The notes under the pieces were generated by a model, which did not search any database, had not been told where the DNA came from, and saw only the letters and a program-made list of their open reading frames with translations. The position numbers and the translations under genes were made by a program. 64,000 bases of DNA from Dehalococcoidia bacterium (GTDB lineage Bacteria > Chloroflexota > Dehalococcoidia > DSTF01 > JACRBR01): positions 58,986 through 122,985 of the forward strand of contig JAJTXQ010000034.1 of the NCBI GenBank assembly GCA_021462855.1, in the 5' to 3' direction. Below are positions 13,952-22,953 of this stretch, piece by piece; position 1 is the stretch's first letter; each line of letters starts with the position of its first letter.

Positions 13952-16213
13952 CTACGCCGCGTGCGCTCGCTCGTGCGCCAGCGCGCGGGCGAGCTCCTCG
14001 ACCACGCGCTGGTCGTACGCCGACGCATCGCGCAGCGATGCGAGCGCGCCGTCCTCGGTCGCGCCGGAGGCGAGCGCGCGCGCGTACCCCTCTGCCACGC
14101 CGATGATCCGCGCCGGCAGCATCTCGCCGCCCGCGATGTCTGGCGCCGGCACGCGGTGGAACTGCGACGCGCGCATCGCCTCCCCGAGCCCCGGCGACGC
14201 CGCGACGAACAGCCGGCCCAGGCGCAGGTGCGTCTCATCGAGCGCCGGGTCCGCGCCCAGGACCCCCGGCGCCGCGCTGTCCGGCGCGATGCCGAGCGCG
14301 TGTGTCAGCGCCGCCAGCCGCAACACGCGGCGGTCGCCTTCCGCCAAGTCCATCTGTCCGGCCACCAGCATCGCGAACCGCGCGATCCGCGCCGCCAGCG
14401 CCCGCTCTTCCGCGCCCTCCTCGCCGGTCCGCATCGCGACCAGGTTGGCGATCGTCTCAATGACGCCGAACCGCATCTGCCGCGGCCCATCGGACGCGCT
14501 GCGTCGCGCATTGTTCTCCGACGCCAGCTCCGTCTGCCCTCCGCCGTTCGCCTTCGCGCGATACATGGCGCTGTCGGCGCAGCGGAGCAGCGTCTCGTCG
14601 TCGCCGGCATCGAGCGGGAACGTGGCGATGCCGATGCTCGTCGTCACGTGCACGCCGGCCTGCCCCGGATAGCACCACGCGGACGAAGCGAGCGCCTCAT
14701 GGATGCGCTGCGCCACGACCATCGCATCGGCCGGATTCGTCTCCGGCAACAGCACGATGAACTCGTCGCCGGACTGCCGCGCCACGACGTCGGTCTCGCG
14801 GCAGGCGCGGCTCAGCAGCTCGCTAAACGTGACCAGCAGCTCATCGCCGGCCTGGTGGCCGAGCATGTCGTTGAACAGCTTGAAGTTGTCGAGGTCCATC
14901 ATCAGCACCGACGTCATCTGCCCGCTGCGCCGGCTGCGCGCGATCTCGGCGTGGATGCGCTGCAGGATCGTGCGCCGGTTCGGCAGCCCGGTCAGCACAT
15001 CGCTCTCCGCCAGCGCCCGCATCTCCGCGTACAGGCGGATGTTCGCGATCGCCAGCGCGAACGGCTCGGAGATGCGCTGCATGAGGCGCAGGTGCTCCGC
15101 GCCGTATGCCCGCGGCGTGTCCGACGCGATGTTGAAGGAGCCGAGCACGGCGCCCTTGGAGGTGATGGGCATCGTGATCATGCTCTCGACGCCGTCGCGC
15201 AGAAGCGAGTCGCGCTCCATGAACGGCATCGCCGTGCGCAGGTCAGCGACGACGCGCGCCTCGCCCGTTGCCTGGATCGACGCCGCCGTGGAGATGACAT
15301 GCGCGTCCTCGACGAAACCGCCATCGATGGCGCGCACGCGCAGCAGCCGCAACCGGTCGCCCTCCGGCGTCAGCACGGCGACCGACGCCTGGTCGAACGG
15401 CAGGAGCTTGTGCGACTCACGCATGAACCCCGCGTACGCCCGTTCGATATCCAGGCTCCCGTTCACGATCTTGCCGATCTCGGCGATCACCGTCAGCTCG
15501 CGGTGCTGCGACTCGAGCTCCGCCATCTTCGCGGCCACGCGCGCCTCGAGATCCCGGTTCAGCGCCTCGAGGTCGCGCTTCGATGCGGCGAGTTCGGCCG
15601 ACGTCGTCGCGAGCAATTCGCGCTGCCGCCGCGCGAGGTGCGCGGCCATGTGTGCCACGGCGTAGAACGTCAGCATCGACAGCGCCACCAGCACGAGCCC
15701 GGCGACGAGCGCCGCGCCCTCGGTCGGGTCACCGCCGCCGGCGAATGGCCGGTGCGCAGGGATGACGCCCGCCGCCTGCAACGCCGAGACGCCCACGAAG
15801 CCGCCCAGCATGCCGCCCGCGGCCAGCAGCGAGCGGCTTCGGCCGTCGGACGAAGCCGCTCGGAACAGCACGACGAACAACGATGATGGCCCCACCCACG
15901 CCACGCCGCCCAGCACGAACGTCACCGCGAGCGACAGGCACACGGCCAGCGCCAGGTTCACGTCGCGCAGGCGCTGCAGGCCACGCTCGGAGCGCGTGCG
16001 ACCCGCGATCGCCGCCTGCGTCACGATGAGACACAGGTGCGCGAACAGCACGCCGTGCAGCACCCGCGGAATCGGCGCGCCCACGATGAAGTCCAACACG
16101 AGCGAGGCCGCGAAGAACGATGCGCTCATGCCGGTAATGACGATGAGCATCATCCGGTCAACGCGGCGCTGCGTATCGAGTTCCACCTGGTCGCGGCTGG
16201 CAGTCTCGCTCAC
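13952..16213 (-). CDS. Membrane GAF-GGDEF diguanylate cyclase with degenerate HD-GYP-like tail
   Basis: A 753-aa protein starting at a GTG (VSETASRDQVELDTQ). Order: about six membrane segments (25-190), a coiled coil (about 200-245), a GAF sensor (about 250-400), a GGDEF domain (about 415-575) with motif SGDEF near residue 480 preceded by DVVARQ, and a C-terminal region resembling HD-GYP. In that region the metal-binding HD reads HA (LTHALGIA) and no GYP is left, so phosphodiesterase activity is unlikely. It probably makes c-di-GMP in response to a small ligand or redox signal. SGDEF variants can be active; this is inference. It is monocistronic on the minus strand. Confidence 0.85.
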   Translation of the reverse strand: MSETASRDQVELDTQRRVDRMMLIVITGMSASFFAASLVLDFIVGAPIPRVLHGVLFAHLCLIVTQAAIAGRTRSERGLQRLRDVNLALAVCLSLAVTFVLGGVAWVGPSSLFVVLFRAASSDGRSRSLLAAGGMLGGFVGVSALQAAGVIPAHRPFAGGGDPTEGAALVAGLVLVALSMLTFYAVAHMAAHLARRQRELLATTSAELAASKRDLEALNRDLEARVAAKMAELESQHRELTVIAEIGKIVNGSLDIERAYAGFMRESHKLLPFDQASVAVLTPEGDRLRLLRVRAIDGGFVEDAHVISTAASIQATGEARVVADLRTAMPFMERDSLLRDGVESMITMPITSKGAVLGSFNIASDTPRAYGAEHLRLMQRISEPFALAIANIRLYAEMRALAESDVLTGLPNRRTILQRIHAEIARSRRSGQMTSVLMMDLDNFKLFNDMLGHQAGDELLVTFSELLSRACRETDVVARQSGDEFIVLLPETNPADAMVVAQRIHEALASSAWCYPGQAGVHVTTSIGIATFPLDAGDDETLLRCADSAMYRAKANGGGQTELASENNARRSASDGPRQMRFGVIETIANLVAMRTGEEGAEERALAARIARFAMLVAGQMDLAEGDRRVLRLAALTHALGIAPDSAAPGVLGADPALDETHLRLGRLFVAASPGLGEAMRASQFHRVPAPDIAGGEMLPARIIGVAEGYARALASGATEDGALASLRDASAYDQRVVEELARALAHERAHAA

Positions 16214-16320
16214 GGGCACGCCTTCAGTGGCCGCGCAACCGGCGCGGCCCAATCCCGTGAGTATCGGCACGCGGCTTCCGCGAGGTTCGGCGCGGACGCC
16301 GCCGGGCGCGGACTGGCTGC

Positions 16321-16326
16321 TAAAAT
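16321..16326 (+). promoter_or_regulatory. -10 box of a putative leaderless promoter
   Basis: TAAAAT ends 6 nt before the GTG at 16333. No ribosome site lies between them. Confidence 0.4.
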
Positions 16327-16332
16327 GGATGC

Positions 16333-16641
16333 GTGGAATCCACCGCACCCGAGCATTCCCCTAAGGCTCCCGACGGAGATGAGCGCGACTTCGACTACCT
16401 TCCGGCCGCGTCTGCCGAGCCGGAGCCGCAGGTCTCGTCGTACATCGCCATCATCCGTATCGTCTCCGTGCTGGCGATGGGGCTGTGCGTGTCGTTCGGC
16501 CTCTTCATCATGCTCGTTGGCGTCAAGGGCATCATCATCGGCGTGCCGCTGATCCTCATGGCGATCCCCTGCTACTTCGGCATGCAGCTCGCGGAGAAGC
16601 TCGCCCAGCGCGAGGAGCGCGAGCGCTCGATCGACGGCTGA
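16333..16641 (+). CDS. Small two-TM membrane protein, hypothetical
   Basis: A 102-aa protein of no recognised family. An acidic N-terminal 35 residues are followed by two hydrophobic helices (about 38-60, IAIIRIVSVLAMGLCVSFGLF; and 64-84, GIIIGVPLILMAIPCYFGM) with a charged C-terminal helix (AEKLAQREERERS). It begins at a GTG only 6 nt after a TAAAAT box, consistent with leaderless expression. It is divergent from the GGDEF gene and followed by the CoA-transferase pair after 51 nt; a functional link is not evident. Confidence 0.65.
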   Translation: MESTAPEHSPKAPDGDERDFDYLPAASAEPEPQVSSYIAIIRIVSVLAMGLCVSFGLFIMLVGVKGIIIGVPLILMAIPCYFGMQLAEKLAQREERERSIDG

Positions 16642-16692
16642 CGCCGTCGCCTGCCACATCCTCCGCGCCGCGCCTGTGGTAGAACATCCAGC

Positions 16693-17886
16693 ATGCTCGC
16701 GCTCGAAGGCGTCCGCGTCATCGACCTCGCAGGCGGGGTGGCCGGCGGCTACTGCCCCCGCCTGCTCGCCGGCCTCGGCGCCGACGTGCTGAAGGTCGAA
16801 CGGCCGCGCACCGGCGACGTCCTGCGCCGCACGCCGCCGTTCGCCGGCGCGCCGTCGCGCGAGACCGCGGCGATCCACCTGCACCTCAACGCCGGCAAGC
16901 GCAGCATCACGCTCGACGCCGCGACGCCGACCGGCGCGTCGCTGCTCGCCCGCCTCCTCGCCCGCGCCGGCGTGCTCATCACCGGCGTCAAGGCGCCCGC
17001 GCCGGCCGGCGATCCCGCATCGCTCGCGGCGCGCTGGCCGGAGCTCATCCACGTCAGCGTCACGCCGCTCGGCGCGACGGGCCCGCGCGCCGCCTGGCGG
17101 GCGCCGGAGCTCATCGCATTCGCCCTCAGCGGCTACCTGTCGCTCAACGGCGACCCCGACCGCGAGCCGGTCAAGTTGTACGGGTCGCAGGCGGAACTGC
17201 AGGGCGGCCTGCACGCTGCGCTCGCCGTCGCGGTCGCGATCATCGCGCGCGAGCGAGGCGCGCCCGCGCAGCACGCCGACGTCTCCTGCGCCGAGGCGGC
17301 CGGGTCGCTGCTCTCCGGCGCGCTGGCGCGCCACGCGTTGATGCGCCGGCCGCAGGTGCGCAACGGGCCACGTCCCGCCGGCTTCGGCCCGGAGCGGCTG
17401 TATCCCTCGACCGTGCGCCCATGCGCCGACGGGCACGTGCACGTCCATTGTCACAACCGCTTCCCCGACCTGCTGTCCGTGCTGATGGACGCGCCGCGCC
17501 TCGCCGCGCCCGGCGTCATGGACGCGCCACTCGGACACGCCGATGAGATCGACGCGCTGATCGACGGCTGGCTCGCCACGCGCACACGCGGCGAGGCCGT
17601 CGCCGAGGCGCAGGAGCTGCGCATCCCGATGACCGAGGTGCTCGACCCGCGCGAGGTCGTCGCCGACGCCGCCGGCCACCACGCCGCGCGCGGTGCGTTC
17701 GTCCGCATCGCGCACCCTGTCGCCGGCGATGTGCTGCAGCCGGGCGCGCCGCTGCGCCCGGCTGCATCGCCGTGGCGGGTCGCGCGCGCGCCGCTCCTCG
17801 GCGAACACAACGCGCCGGTGTTCAGCGGCGACCTCGGCATCGCGCCGCGCGCGCTCGCGCGCCTCGCCGCGGCGGGCGTGATATGA
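16693..17886 (+). CDS. Class III (CaiB/BaiF) CoA-transferase homologue with Glu in place of catalytic Asp
   Basis: A 397-aa member of the family III CoA-transferases, with the N-terminal LEGVRVIDLAGGVAGGYCPRLLAGLGADVLKVERP signature split over residues 4-38 and the interlocked-fold core. In family members the nucleophilic Asp sits in a D-x-x-x-G segment before the GxHAA helix; here that position is Glu168 (SQAELQGGLHAAL). The next gene, overlapping by ATGA, is a second family member that has the Asp. The pair resembles heteromeric enzymes such as BbsEF, where one subunit is non-catalytic. A TAGAAC box 7 nt before the ATG suggests leaderless transcription. Confidence 0.8.
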   Translation: MLALEGVRVIDLAGGVAGGYCPRLLAGLGADVLKVERPRTGDVLRRTPPFAGAPSRETAAIHLHLNAGKRSITLDAATPTGASLLARLLARAGVLITGVKAPAPAGDPASLAARWPELIHVSVTPLGATGPRAAWRAPELIAFALSGYLSLNGDPDREPVKLYGSQAELQGGLHAALAVAVAIIARERGAPAQHADVSCAEAAGSLLSGALARHALMRRPQVRNGPRPAGFGPERLYPSTVRPCADGHVHVHCHNRFPDLLSVLMDAPRLAAPGVMDAPLGHADEIDALIDGWLATRTRGEAVAEAQELRIPMTEVLDPREVVADAAGHHAARGAFVRIAHPVAGDVLQPGAPLRPAASPWRVARAPLLGEHNAPVFSGDLGIAPRALARLAAAGVI

Positions 17887-19136
17887 GGCCGCTCGACGGT
17901 GTCCGCGCGCTCGACCTCACCGTCGCGGTCGCAGGCCCCGTCGCCGCACACCTGCTCTCCGACCTCGGCGCCGACGTGATCCGCATCGATCCGCCGTTCG
18001 CGCGCCCGGCCGCGCACCTCGACATCGCGCCCGTCGCCGGCGACGCGCCGCCGGGCGCCGCGGAGCGCCCGTACGACCGCATCGTCAGCTACAACGACCT
18101 GCACCGCGGCAAGCGCGGCATCACGCTCGACCTCTCGCAGCCCGGCGGGCGCGACGCGGCGCTGCGTCTCGCCGCGGCCTGCGATGTGGTGCTCGAAAAC
18201 ATGTCGCCGCGCGTGCTGCCGTCGCTCGGGCTCGGGTACGAAGTGTTGCGCGCGGCCAACCCGGCCGTCATCGTCGTGTCGATGCCGGCGTTCGGGCTGA
18301 GCGGACCGTGGCGCGACCGCGTGTCGTTCGGCCCCGGCATCGACGCCATGAGCGGCCTCGCGAGCCTCACCGGCTACCCCGACCGCGGCCCGATGAACGC
18401 CGCCAACTACTTCTGCGATTACAACGCCGGCGCGCTCGCCGCCCTCGCCACCGTCACAGCGCTGCGGCAGCGCGACCGCACCGGCGCCGGCCAGCACGTC
18501 GAGCTGTCGATGCTCGAAGGCGAGATGCAGCTCATCGGCGACGCGCTGATCGACGCGGCGATGAACAGCCATGTCCCGCAGCGCGCGGGCAGCGCGCACC
18601 CGTCGATGTCACCGCACGGCGTCTACCCGTGCGCTGGCGAGGACCGCTGGATCGCCATCGCGTGCGAGGACGATGCGCAGTGGCGCGCGCTCTGTGCCGC
18701 GATCGCGGCGCCCGCGCTGACCACGGACGCGCGGTACGCCGACGTCGTCTCGCGCGTGCGCAACCGGGAGGAAGTCGACGCCGTCGTCGCCGCGTGGACG
18801 CGCGATCGCGACGCGAGCGCGGCCGCGGAGCAGCTGCAGGCAGCGGGCGTGGGCGCCGCTCCCGTGCTTGATGTCGCGTCGCTGTTCGAGGATCCGCAGC
18901 TGCGGCACCGTGCGTGGATCCAGTGGGTGCGGCACGAGGACATCGGGCCGGCGCCGCACACGAGCGCTGCGTTCACGCTGTCAGCGACGGCATTCCGCAT
19001 CGCCCGGCGCGCGCCCCGCTTCGGCGAGCACAACGACGACGTGTTGCGCGGCCTGCTCGGCTACGACGACGCGCAGATGGACGCGCTCCGCGCCGCCCGC
19101 GTCATCGCCGAAACGCCGCCACCGGCGAACGGTTGA
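17883..19136 (+). CDS. Class III (CaiB/BaiF) CoA-transferase, catalytic subunit
   Basis: A 417-aa family III CoA-transferase. The start PLDGVRALDLTVAVAGPVAA matches the family N-terminus, LHRGKRGITLDL is the CoA-binding segment, and YFCDYNAGALAAL places the nucleophilic Asp at residue 179 in the expected D-x-x-x-G context. It moves CoA between carboxylic acids through an enzyme-aspartyl anhydride. The ATG overlaps the stop of the paralogue upstream (ATGA), so the two products are probably made in equal amounts and may form a heteromer. The acids used are unknown. Confidence 0.85.
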   Translation: MRPLDGVRALDLTVAVAGPVAAHLLSDLGADVIRIDPPFARPAAHLDIAPVAGDAPPGAAERPYDRIVSYNDLHRGKRGITLDLSQPGGRDAALRLAAACDVVLENMSPRVLPSLGLGYEVLRAANPAVIVVSMPAFGLSGPWRDRVSFGPGIDAMSGLASLTGYPDRGPMNAANYFCDYNAGALAALATVTALRQRDRTGAGQHVELSMLEGEMQLIGDALIDAAMNSHVPQRAGSAHPSMSPHGVYPCAGEDRWIAIACEDDAQWRALCAAIAAPALTTDARYADVVSRVRNREEVDAVVAAWTRDRDASAAAEQLQAAGVGAAPVLDVASLFEDPQLRHRAWIQWVRHEDIGPAPHTSAAFTLSATAFRIARRAPRFGEHNDDVLRGLLGYDDAQMDALRAARVIAETPPPANG

Positions 19137-19143
19137 CCAGGGG

Positions 19144-19674
19144 TCAGATCGTCGCGCCGCCGCGGGGTGCTACGAGCCCCTTCGCGAACTCGATCTCGCC
19201 CAGGTGGCGGTACCCGTGCGTCATCACGAACCCGGAGACCGCCTGCAGCAACGTCATCTCGGGCAACGGCTTCACGGTGACCATGCGCGCGCAGTCGTCC
19301 GGCGTCAGCGACGGCACGTAGGCCTCGGTGCGGCGGAACACCTCGCTCATGTACGCCCGGAACCCCGCCATATCGTCGATGCGCAGCCCCGCCGCCTCCT
19401 CATCGGTGAAGCCCGTGCCCTGCGACTTGGAATCGAGGCCGAACTTCACGTCCCAACCCTGCTCCATCCAGGCCGTAGGCCTGCGCTGCAGCACGAACTG
19501 GATGACGTTGTCCTCCGTCCGCACGTAGTGCCAGAGGCAGAACGACAGGCTCTGGTGGCCGCCGGGCGGCACGCGGTTCGCCTGCTCCTCGGTGACATCG
19601 CGCAGCACGCGCTCGTAGAGGCCATGCATCGCGCGGATTTCGCCCGCGATGTACGCCAGCACGTCGGCGGCCAA
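19144..19674 (-). CDS. DinB-like four-helix-bundle protein
   Basis: About 176 aa. The best start is a TTG at 19674 (5 nt after the fumarase stop, with AAGGCGGG upstream); a GTG at 19662 is an alternative. It shows the DinB/DUF664 pattern: a helix with VLRDVTEEQANRVPPGGH, the metal-ligand stretch LWHYVRTEDN, and the closing THGYRHLGEIEFAKG that supplies further His ligands. Such proteins are often bacillithiol/mycothiol-type transferases or metal-dependent hydrolases. It is last in the mdh-fumarase operon, but a direct role in the TCA cycle is not implied. Confidence 0.7.
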   Translation of the reverse strand: MAADVLAYIAGEIRAMHGLYERVLRDVTEEQANRVPPGGHQSLSFCLWHYVRTEDNVIQFVLQRRPTAWMEQGWDVKFGLDSKSQGTGFTDEEAAGLRIDDMAGFRAYMSEVFRRTEAYVPSLTPDDCARMVTVKPLPEMTLLQAVSGFVMTHGYRHLGEIEFAKGLVAPRGGATI

Positions 19675-19678
19675 ACCG

Positions 19679-20299
19679 CTAGCCCGCCTTCTCGGCCGGC
19701 GGCACGGAGACGTAGTCGCCGAGCGCCGGCTGGTCGCGGTACGCCTCCTTGCCCGCGAGCAGCAGGTCGCCGCCGTACATGTCGCACGCAACGATCGCCG
19801 GGAAGCCTTCGACCTCGAGCTTCTTGATCGACTCGGTGCCCAGGTCCTCGTACGCGATCACGTCCATCGACTTGATCGTGCCGGAAAGCAATGCGCCGGC
19901 GCCGCCGATCGCCAGCAGGTACACCGCCTTGTTGTCCTGCAGCGCCTTCTTCACCACGCTCCCGCGCCCGCCCTTGCCGATGATCACCTTCAGCCCCTGT
20001 TCGAGCAGCGCCGGCGTGAACGGGTCGAGCCGCATCGAGGTCGTCGGGCCGGCGGAGCCGATGACGCGGCCAGGCCGCGCCGGCGTCGGGCCGACGTAGT
20101 AGATGATCTGCCCCCTGATGTCCATCGGCAGCGGCTTGCGCTCCTGCAGCGCCTGCACCATGCGGCGATGCGCCGCGTCGCGCGCGGTGTAGATCGTGCC
20201 GTAGAAGCGCACGTGGTCCCCCGCGCGCAGCTGCGCGATGTCCTCGTCGGTGAACGGCGGCGTCGCCCGGGTCTCGCCGTCTTTCTTCACGATCGGCAT
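19679..20299 (-). CDS. fumB: Fumarate hydratase class I, beta subunit
   Basis: A 206-aa protein equivalent to the C-terminal (beta) domain of oxygen-sensitive [4Fe-4S] fumarases: PPFTDEDIAQLRAGDHVRFYG, IIYYVGPTPARPGRVIGSAGPTTSMRLD, VIIGKGG and the KSMDVIAYEDLGTESIKKLEVEGFP segment. With the alpha subunit it interconverts fumarate and malate. The ATG has GGAGGAATGCC-type sequence upstream. In most two-subunit systems alpha and beta are adjacent; here a GNAT gene lies between them. Confidence 0.92.
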   Translation of the reverse strand: MPIVKKDGETRATPPFTDEDIAQLRAGDHVRFYGTIYTARDAAHRRMVQALQERKPLPMDIRGQIIYYVGPTPARPGRVIGSAGPTTSMRLDPFTPALLEQGLKVIIGKGGRGSVVKKALQDNKAVYLLAIGGAGALLSGTIKSMDVIAYEDLGTESIKKLEVEGFPAIVACDMYGGDLLLAGKEAYRDQPALGDYVSVPPAEKAG

Positions 20300-20369
20300 G
20301 GCATTCCTCCTCGCCCGGCTCGCTCGCGGCGCGCCGCCTCACTCGGACCGACGAGCGCCTGCGCGGCGC

Positions 20370-20897
20370 TCATCGCAGCTCCTTCGCCATCTCGGCGCGC
20401 AGGATCTCCGGCTTGTGCGGCGCGAAGCGCGTGCGCTCCTCGGCGACGACGCGGTATCCCAGCGCCTCGTAGTACGGCACCATCCCCAGCTCACGCGCGC
20501 ACTCCAGCCGCATCTCCCGGCGCCCCGCATCGCGCGCGTGCGCCTCGGCCGCCTCGATCAGCAACGACGCGAGGCCGCGCCCCTGCCATGACGGCGCCGT
20601 CGCCAGCAATCCGAAATGCGCGTCGCGCTCGCGCAGCGTCACCCGCACCGATCCGGCGAGCGTGCCGCCGGCCTCGGCGATGAGCACGGCCGCGTGCCCG
20701 CCGCGCAGGTCATCACGCAGCTCCTCCGCGCCGATGCGCGGTGGCGGCAGCAGCCACGCCTCGCGCAGGTACGCCTCGTTGATCATCGGGACAAGCGCGT
20801 CGATGTCGTCGAGCGTCGCCAGCCGGAATCGCACCGTAGCCCGCAGCGCCGGGTCCGGCGCCTTCGGGCGCGGGATGGCCGTGGCGTGCTCGCTCAT
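20370..20897 (-). CDS. GNAT-family N-acetyltransferase
   Basis: A 175-aa GNAT domain: VRFRLATLDDIDALVPMINEAY at the N-terminus, the beta-bulge segment HFGLLATAPSWQGRGLASLLIEAAE with the acetyl-CoA pyrophosphate loop (QGRGLA), and GMVPYYEALGYRVV at the end. It acetylates an unidentified amine. It lies between the two fumarase subunit genes (4 nt after alpha, 70 nt before beta) in the same direction, so it is almost certainly co-transcribed. Confidence 0.85.
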   Translation of the reverse strand: MSEHATAIPRPKAPDPALRATVRFRLATLDDIDALVPMINEAYLREAWLLPPPRIGAEELRDDLRGGHAAVLIAEAGGTLAGSVRVTLRERDAHFGLLATAPSWQGRGLASLLIEAAEAHARDAGRREMRLECARELGMVPYYEALGYRVVAEERTRFAPHKPEILRAEMAKELR

Positions 20898-20901
20898 CGC
20901 C

Positions 20902-21771
20902 CTAGAGCGTCGCGCTCTTGGAGCGCGCGCTGTGGCACTGCAGGTTCACCGCCACCGGCAGCGACGTAATGTGCGTAGGGTACGTCTCGATGTTCACGGC
21001 GATGGCGGTGTTGCTGCCCCCGACCGCCTGCGGCCCGACGCCGAGCGCGTTCACCTTCGTCAGCAGTTCACGCTCGAACTCCGCCGTCTCCGGGTCGTCG
21101 CTCTGCTGGCCGACTGGCCGCGTGATCGCCTTCTTGGCGAGCAGCATGCAGTACTCCGACGACCCGCCAACGCCCACGCCGACGACCAGCGGCGGGCACG
21201 GGTTGCCGCCCGATTCCTCGATCGTCCGCAGCACGACCTCCGTGATGCCTTCCTTGCCGCGCGACGGCAGCATGATCTGCAGCCTGCTCATGTTCTCGCA
21301 CCCGCCGCCCTTCGGCACGACGGTAATGCGGAACTCGTCGCCGGGCACGATCTCCGTGTGCACGACTGCCGGCGTGTTGTCCTTCGTATTCACGCGCGAG
21401 CTGAACGGGTGCGCGACCATCGAAGCCCGCAGGTAGCCTTCCGTGTACCCCTTGGACACGCCGCGGTTGATCGCCTCGTGCAGGTCGCCGCCGACGATGT
21501 GCACGTCCTGCCCGATGTCCACCATCACGACGGTCGTGCCGGTGTCCTGGCACAGCGGGATCATCTCGCGCTTTGCGATGTCGACGTTCTCCAGGATCTC
21601 GATGAGCACCTGCTTGCCGAGCGGTGATTTCTCGGTCTGTTCGGCGCGCTTCAGGCCGGCGACGACGTCCTCCGGCAACACGTGCGTCGCCGTCTGGCAC
21701 AGCTCCGCCACCTTCGCGGCGATGTCGTCCGCCTGCACCTCGCGGACGCCCGGCTTTGTTTCCGTGGTCAT
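20902..21771 (-). CDS. fumA: Fumarate hydratase class I, alpha subunit
   Basis: A 289-aa N-terminal (alpha) half of class I fumarase. The three Cys ligands of its [4Fe-4S] cluster are visible in CQDTGTTVVMVDIG, GGGCENMSRL and GNPCPPLVVGVGVGG. VNTKDNTPAVVHTEIV and the C-terminal ITSLPVAVNLQCHS are also characteristic. It works with the beta subunit encoded two genes downstream. mdh is 16 nt upstream, so malate formation and oxidation are encoded together. Use of the oxygen-labile fumarase suits an anaerobic or microaerobic cell, but does not prove it. Confidence 0.93.
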   Translation of the reverse strand: MTTETKPGVREVQADDIAAKVAELCQTATHVLPEDVVAGLKRAEQTEKSPLGKQVLIEILENVDIAKREMIPLCQDTGTTVVMVDIGQDVHIVGGDLHEAINRGVSKGYTEGYLRASMVAHPFSSRVNTKDNTPAVVHTEIVPGDEFRITVVPKGGGCENMSRLQIMLPSRGKEGITEVVLRTIEESGGNPCPPLVVGVGVGGSSEYCMLLAKKAITRPVGQQSDDPETAEFERELLTKVNALGVGPQAVGGSNTAIAVNIETYPTHITSLPVAVNLQCHSARSKSATL

Positions 21772-21787
21772 GTGAGCCTCTCCCGCG

Positions 21788-22729
21788 CTACTTCAGCAGC
21801 GCCACCAGGTTCTTCGTCGCCTCGGCGGCGGCGCGGATGCGCCCCGCTTCGTCGTCGCTGACGGGCGTCTCGAGCGTGCGCTTGATGCCGCCCGCGCCGA
21901 GCTGGCACATGACACCGCAGACGACGTCTCTGATGCCGTGCTCGCCCTTGCATAGTACCGCCGACGGGATCAGCCGGTCCTGGTCGAGCAGGATCGCCTC
22001 AACCATCTCCACCGTCGCCGCGGACGGCGCGTAGTACGCGCTCGAGATCTTCATCAGCTCCGTGATCTCGGCGCCGCCGCGCATCGTCCGCGCGACCACC
22101 GCGTCGATCTTCTCCTGCGACAGGAATGACGTGAGCGGCAGCCCGCCAATGCGCGCCTGCGATGTCACCGGCACCATCGTCGTGTCGGTGTGCCCGCCCA
22201 GCACGTACGCGTGCACGTCGCGCACCGACACGCCCGTCTCCATCGACAGGAACGCGCGGTAGCGCGCGGTGTCCAGCGCGCCGCCCTGGCCGATGATCCG
22301 CTCACGCGGGAACCCCGACGCCTCCAGCGCGACGTGGCACATCGCGTCCATGGGGTTCGCGAAGATGATGATGACGGCGTTTGGTGACGCCTTCGCGGCA
22401 TCCTTCACCTTCGCCCGCACGATGTCGGCGTTCGTGTTGAGCAGTTCCTCGCGGCTCATGCCCGGCTTGCGCGGCGCGCCCGCCGTGCAGACGATGACGT
22501 CGGAATTCGCCGTCTCGTCCCAGCCGTCCGTGCCGGTGACCTTCGTCTCGAACCCCAGCCACGACGCCGACTGCATCATGTCGAGCGCCTTGCCGTGGTG
22601 CAGCGTCTGCGCGAACTGCGGGTCGTCCTGGATGACGACGTCGGCGATGCCCTTCTCGACCATCCGCTGGGCGATGGCGCCGCCCGTCGCGCCGCCACCG
22701 ATGACCGTGACCTTCTTGCGTGTACCCAT
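21788..22729 (-). CDS. mdh: Malate dehydrogenase (LDH-like MDH)
   Basis: A 313-aa NAD-dependent enzyme of the [LDH-like] MDH group: VTVIGGGATGGAIAQ (residues 8-22, an unusual GGATGG for GAGxVG), acidic Asp35-Asp36 after beta-2 that prefer NAD, the substrate-binding APRKPGMSREELL (Arg87), NPMDAM, Asp153 and the catalytic His180 in LGGHTDTTMVP. It has a strong GGGAGGT ribosome site. It heads the mdh-fumA-GNAT-fumB-dinB operon. The 224 nt between it and the small HTH gene hold no clear promoter or ORF that I can support. Confidence 0.93.
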   Translation of the reverse strand: MGTRKKVTVIGGGATGGAIAQRMVEKGIADVVIQDDPQFAQTLHHGKALDMMQSASWLGFETKVTGTDGWDETANSDVIVCTAGAPRKPGMSREELLNTNADIVRAKVKDAAKASPNAVIIIFANPMDAMCHVALEASGFPRERIIGQGGALDTARYRAFLSMETGVSVRDVHAYVLGGHTDTTMVPVTSQARIGGLPLTSFLSQEKIDAVVARTMRGGAEITELMKISSAYYAPSAATVEMVEAILLDQDRLIPSAVLCKGEHGIRDVVCGVMCQLGAGGIKRTLETPVSDDEAGRIRAAAEATKNLVALLK

Positions 22730-22953
22730 GCAACCTCCCAGTTGGCGGAAACGGCGCTTCGGCGCGCCGGCGTATCCTGACGCCGCGGGCGCGCACGCGG
22801 CTCCGGCGCGGCTGCGCGCAGAGTCGCGACGATGAGCGTGCCCGGGACTTCATGGTACGGCGGCAGCGCGCTTAGAGCGAACGCGAAGGGCGCGTCTCAG
22901 AGGGGCCGTTCAGCACGTTTTTTCCGGTTGAGGAGGATGACGGCCGGGCTGGC

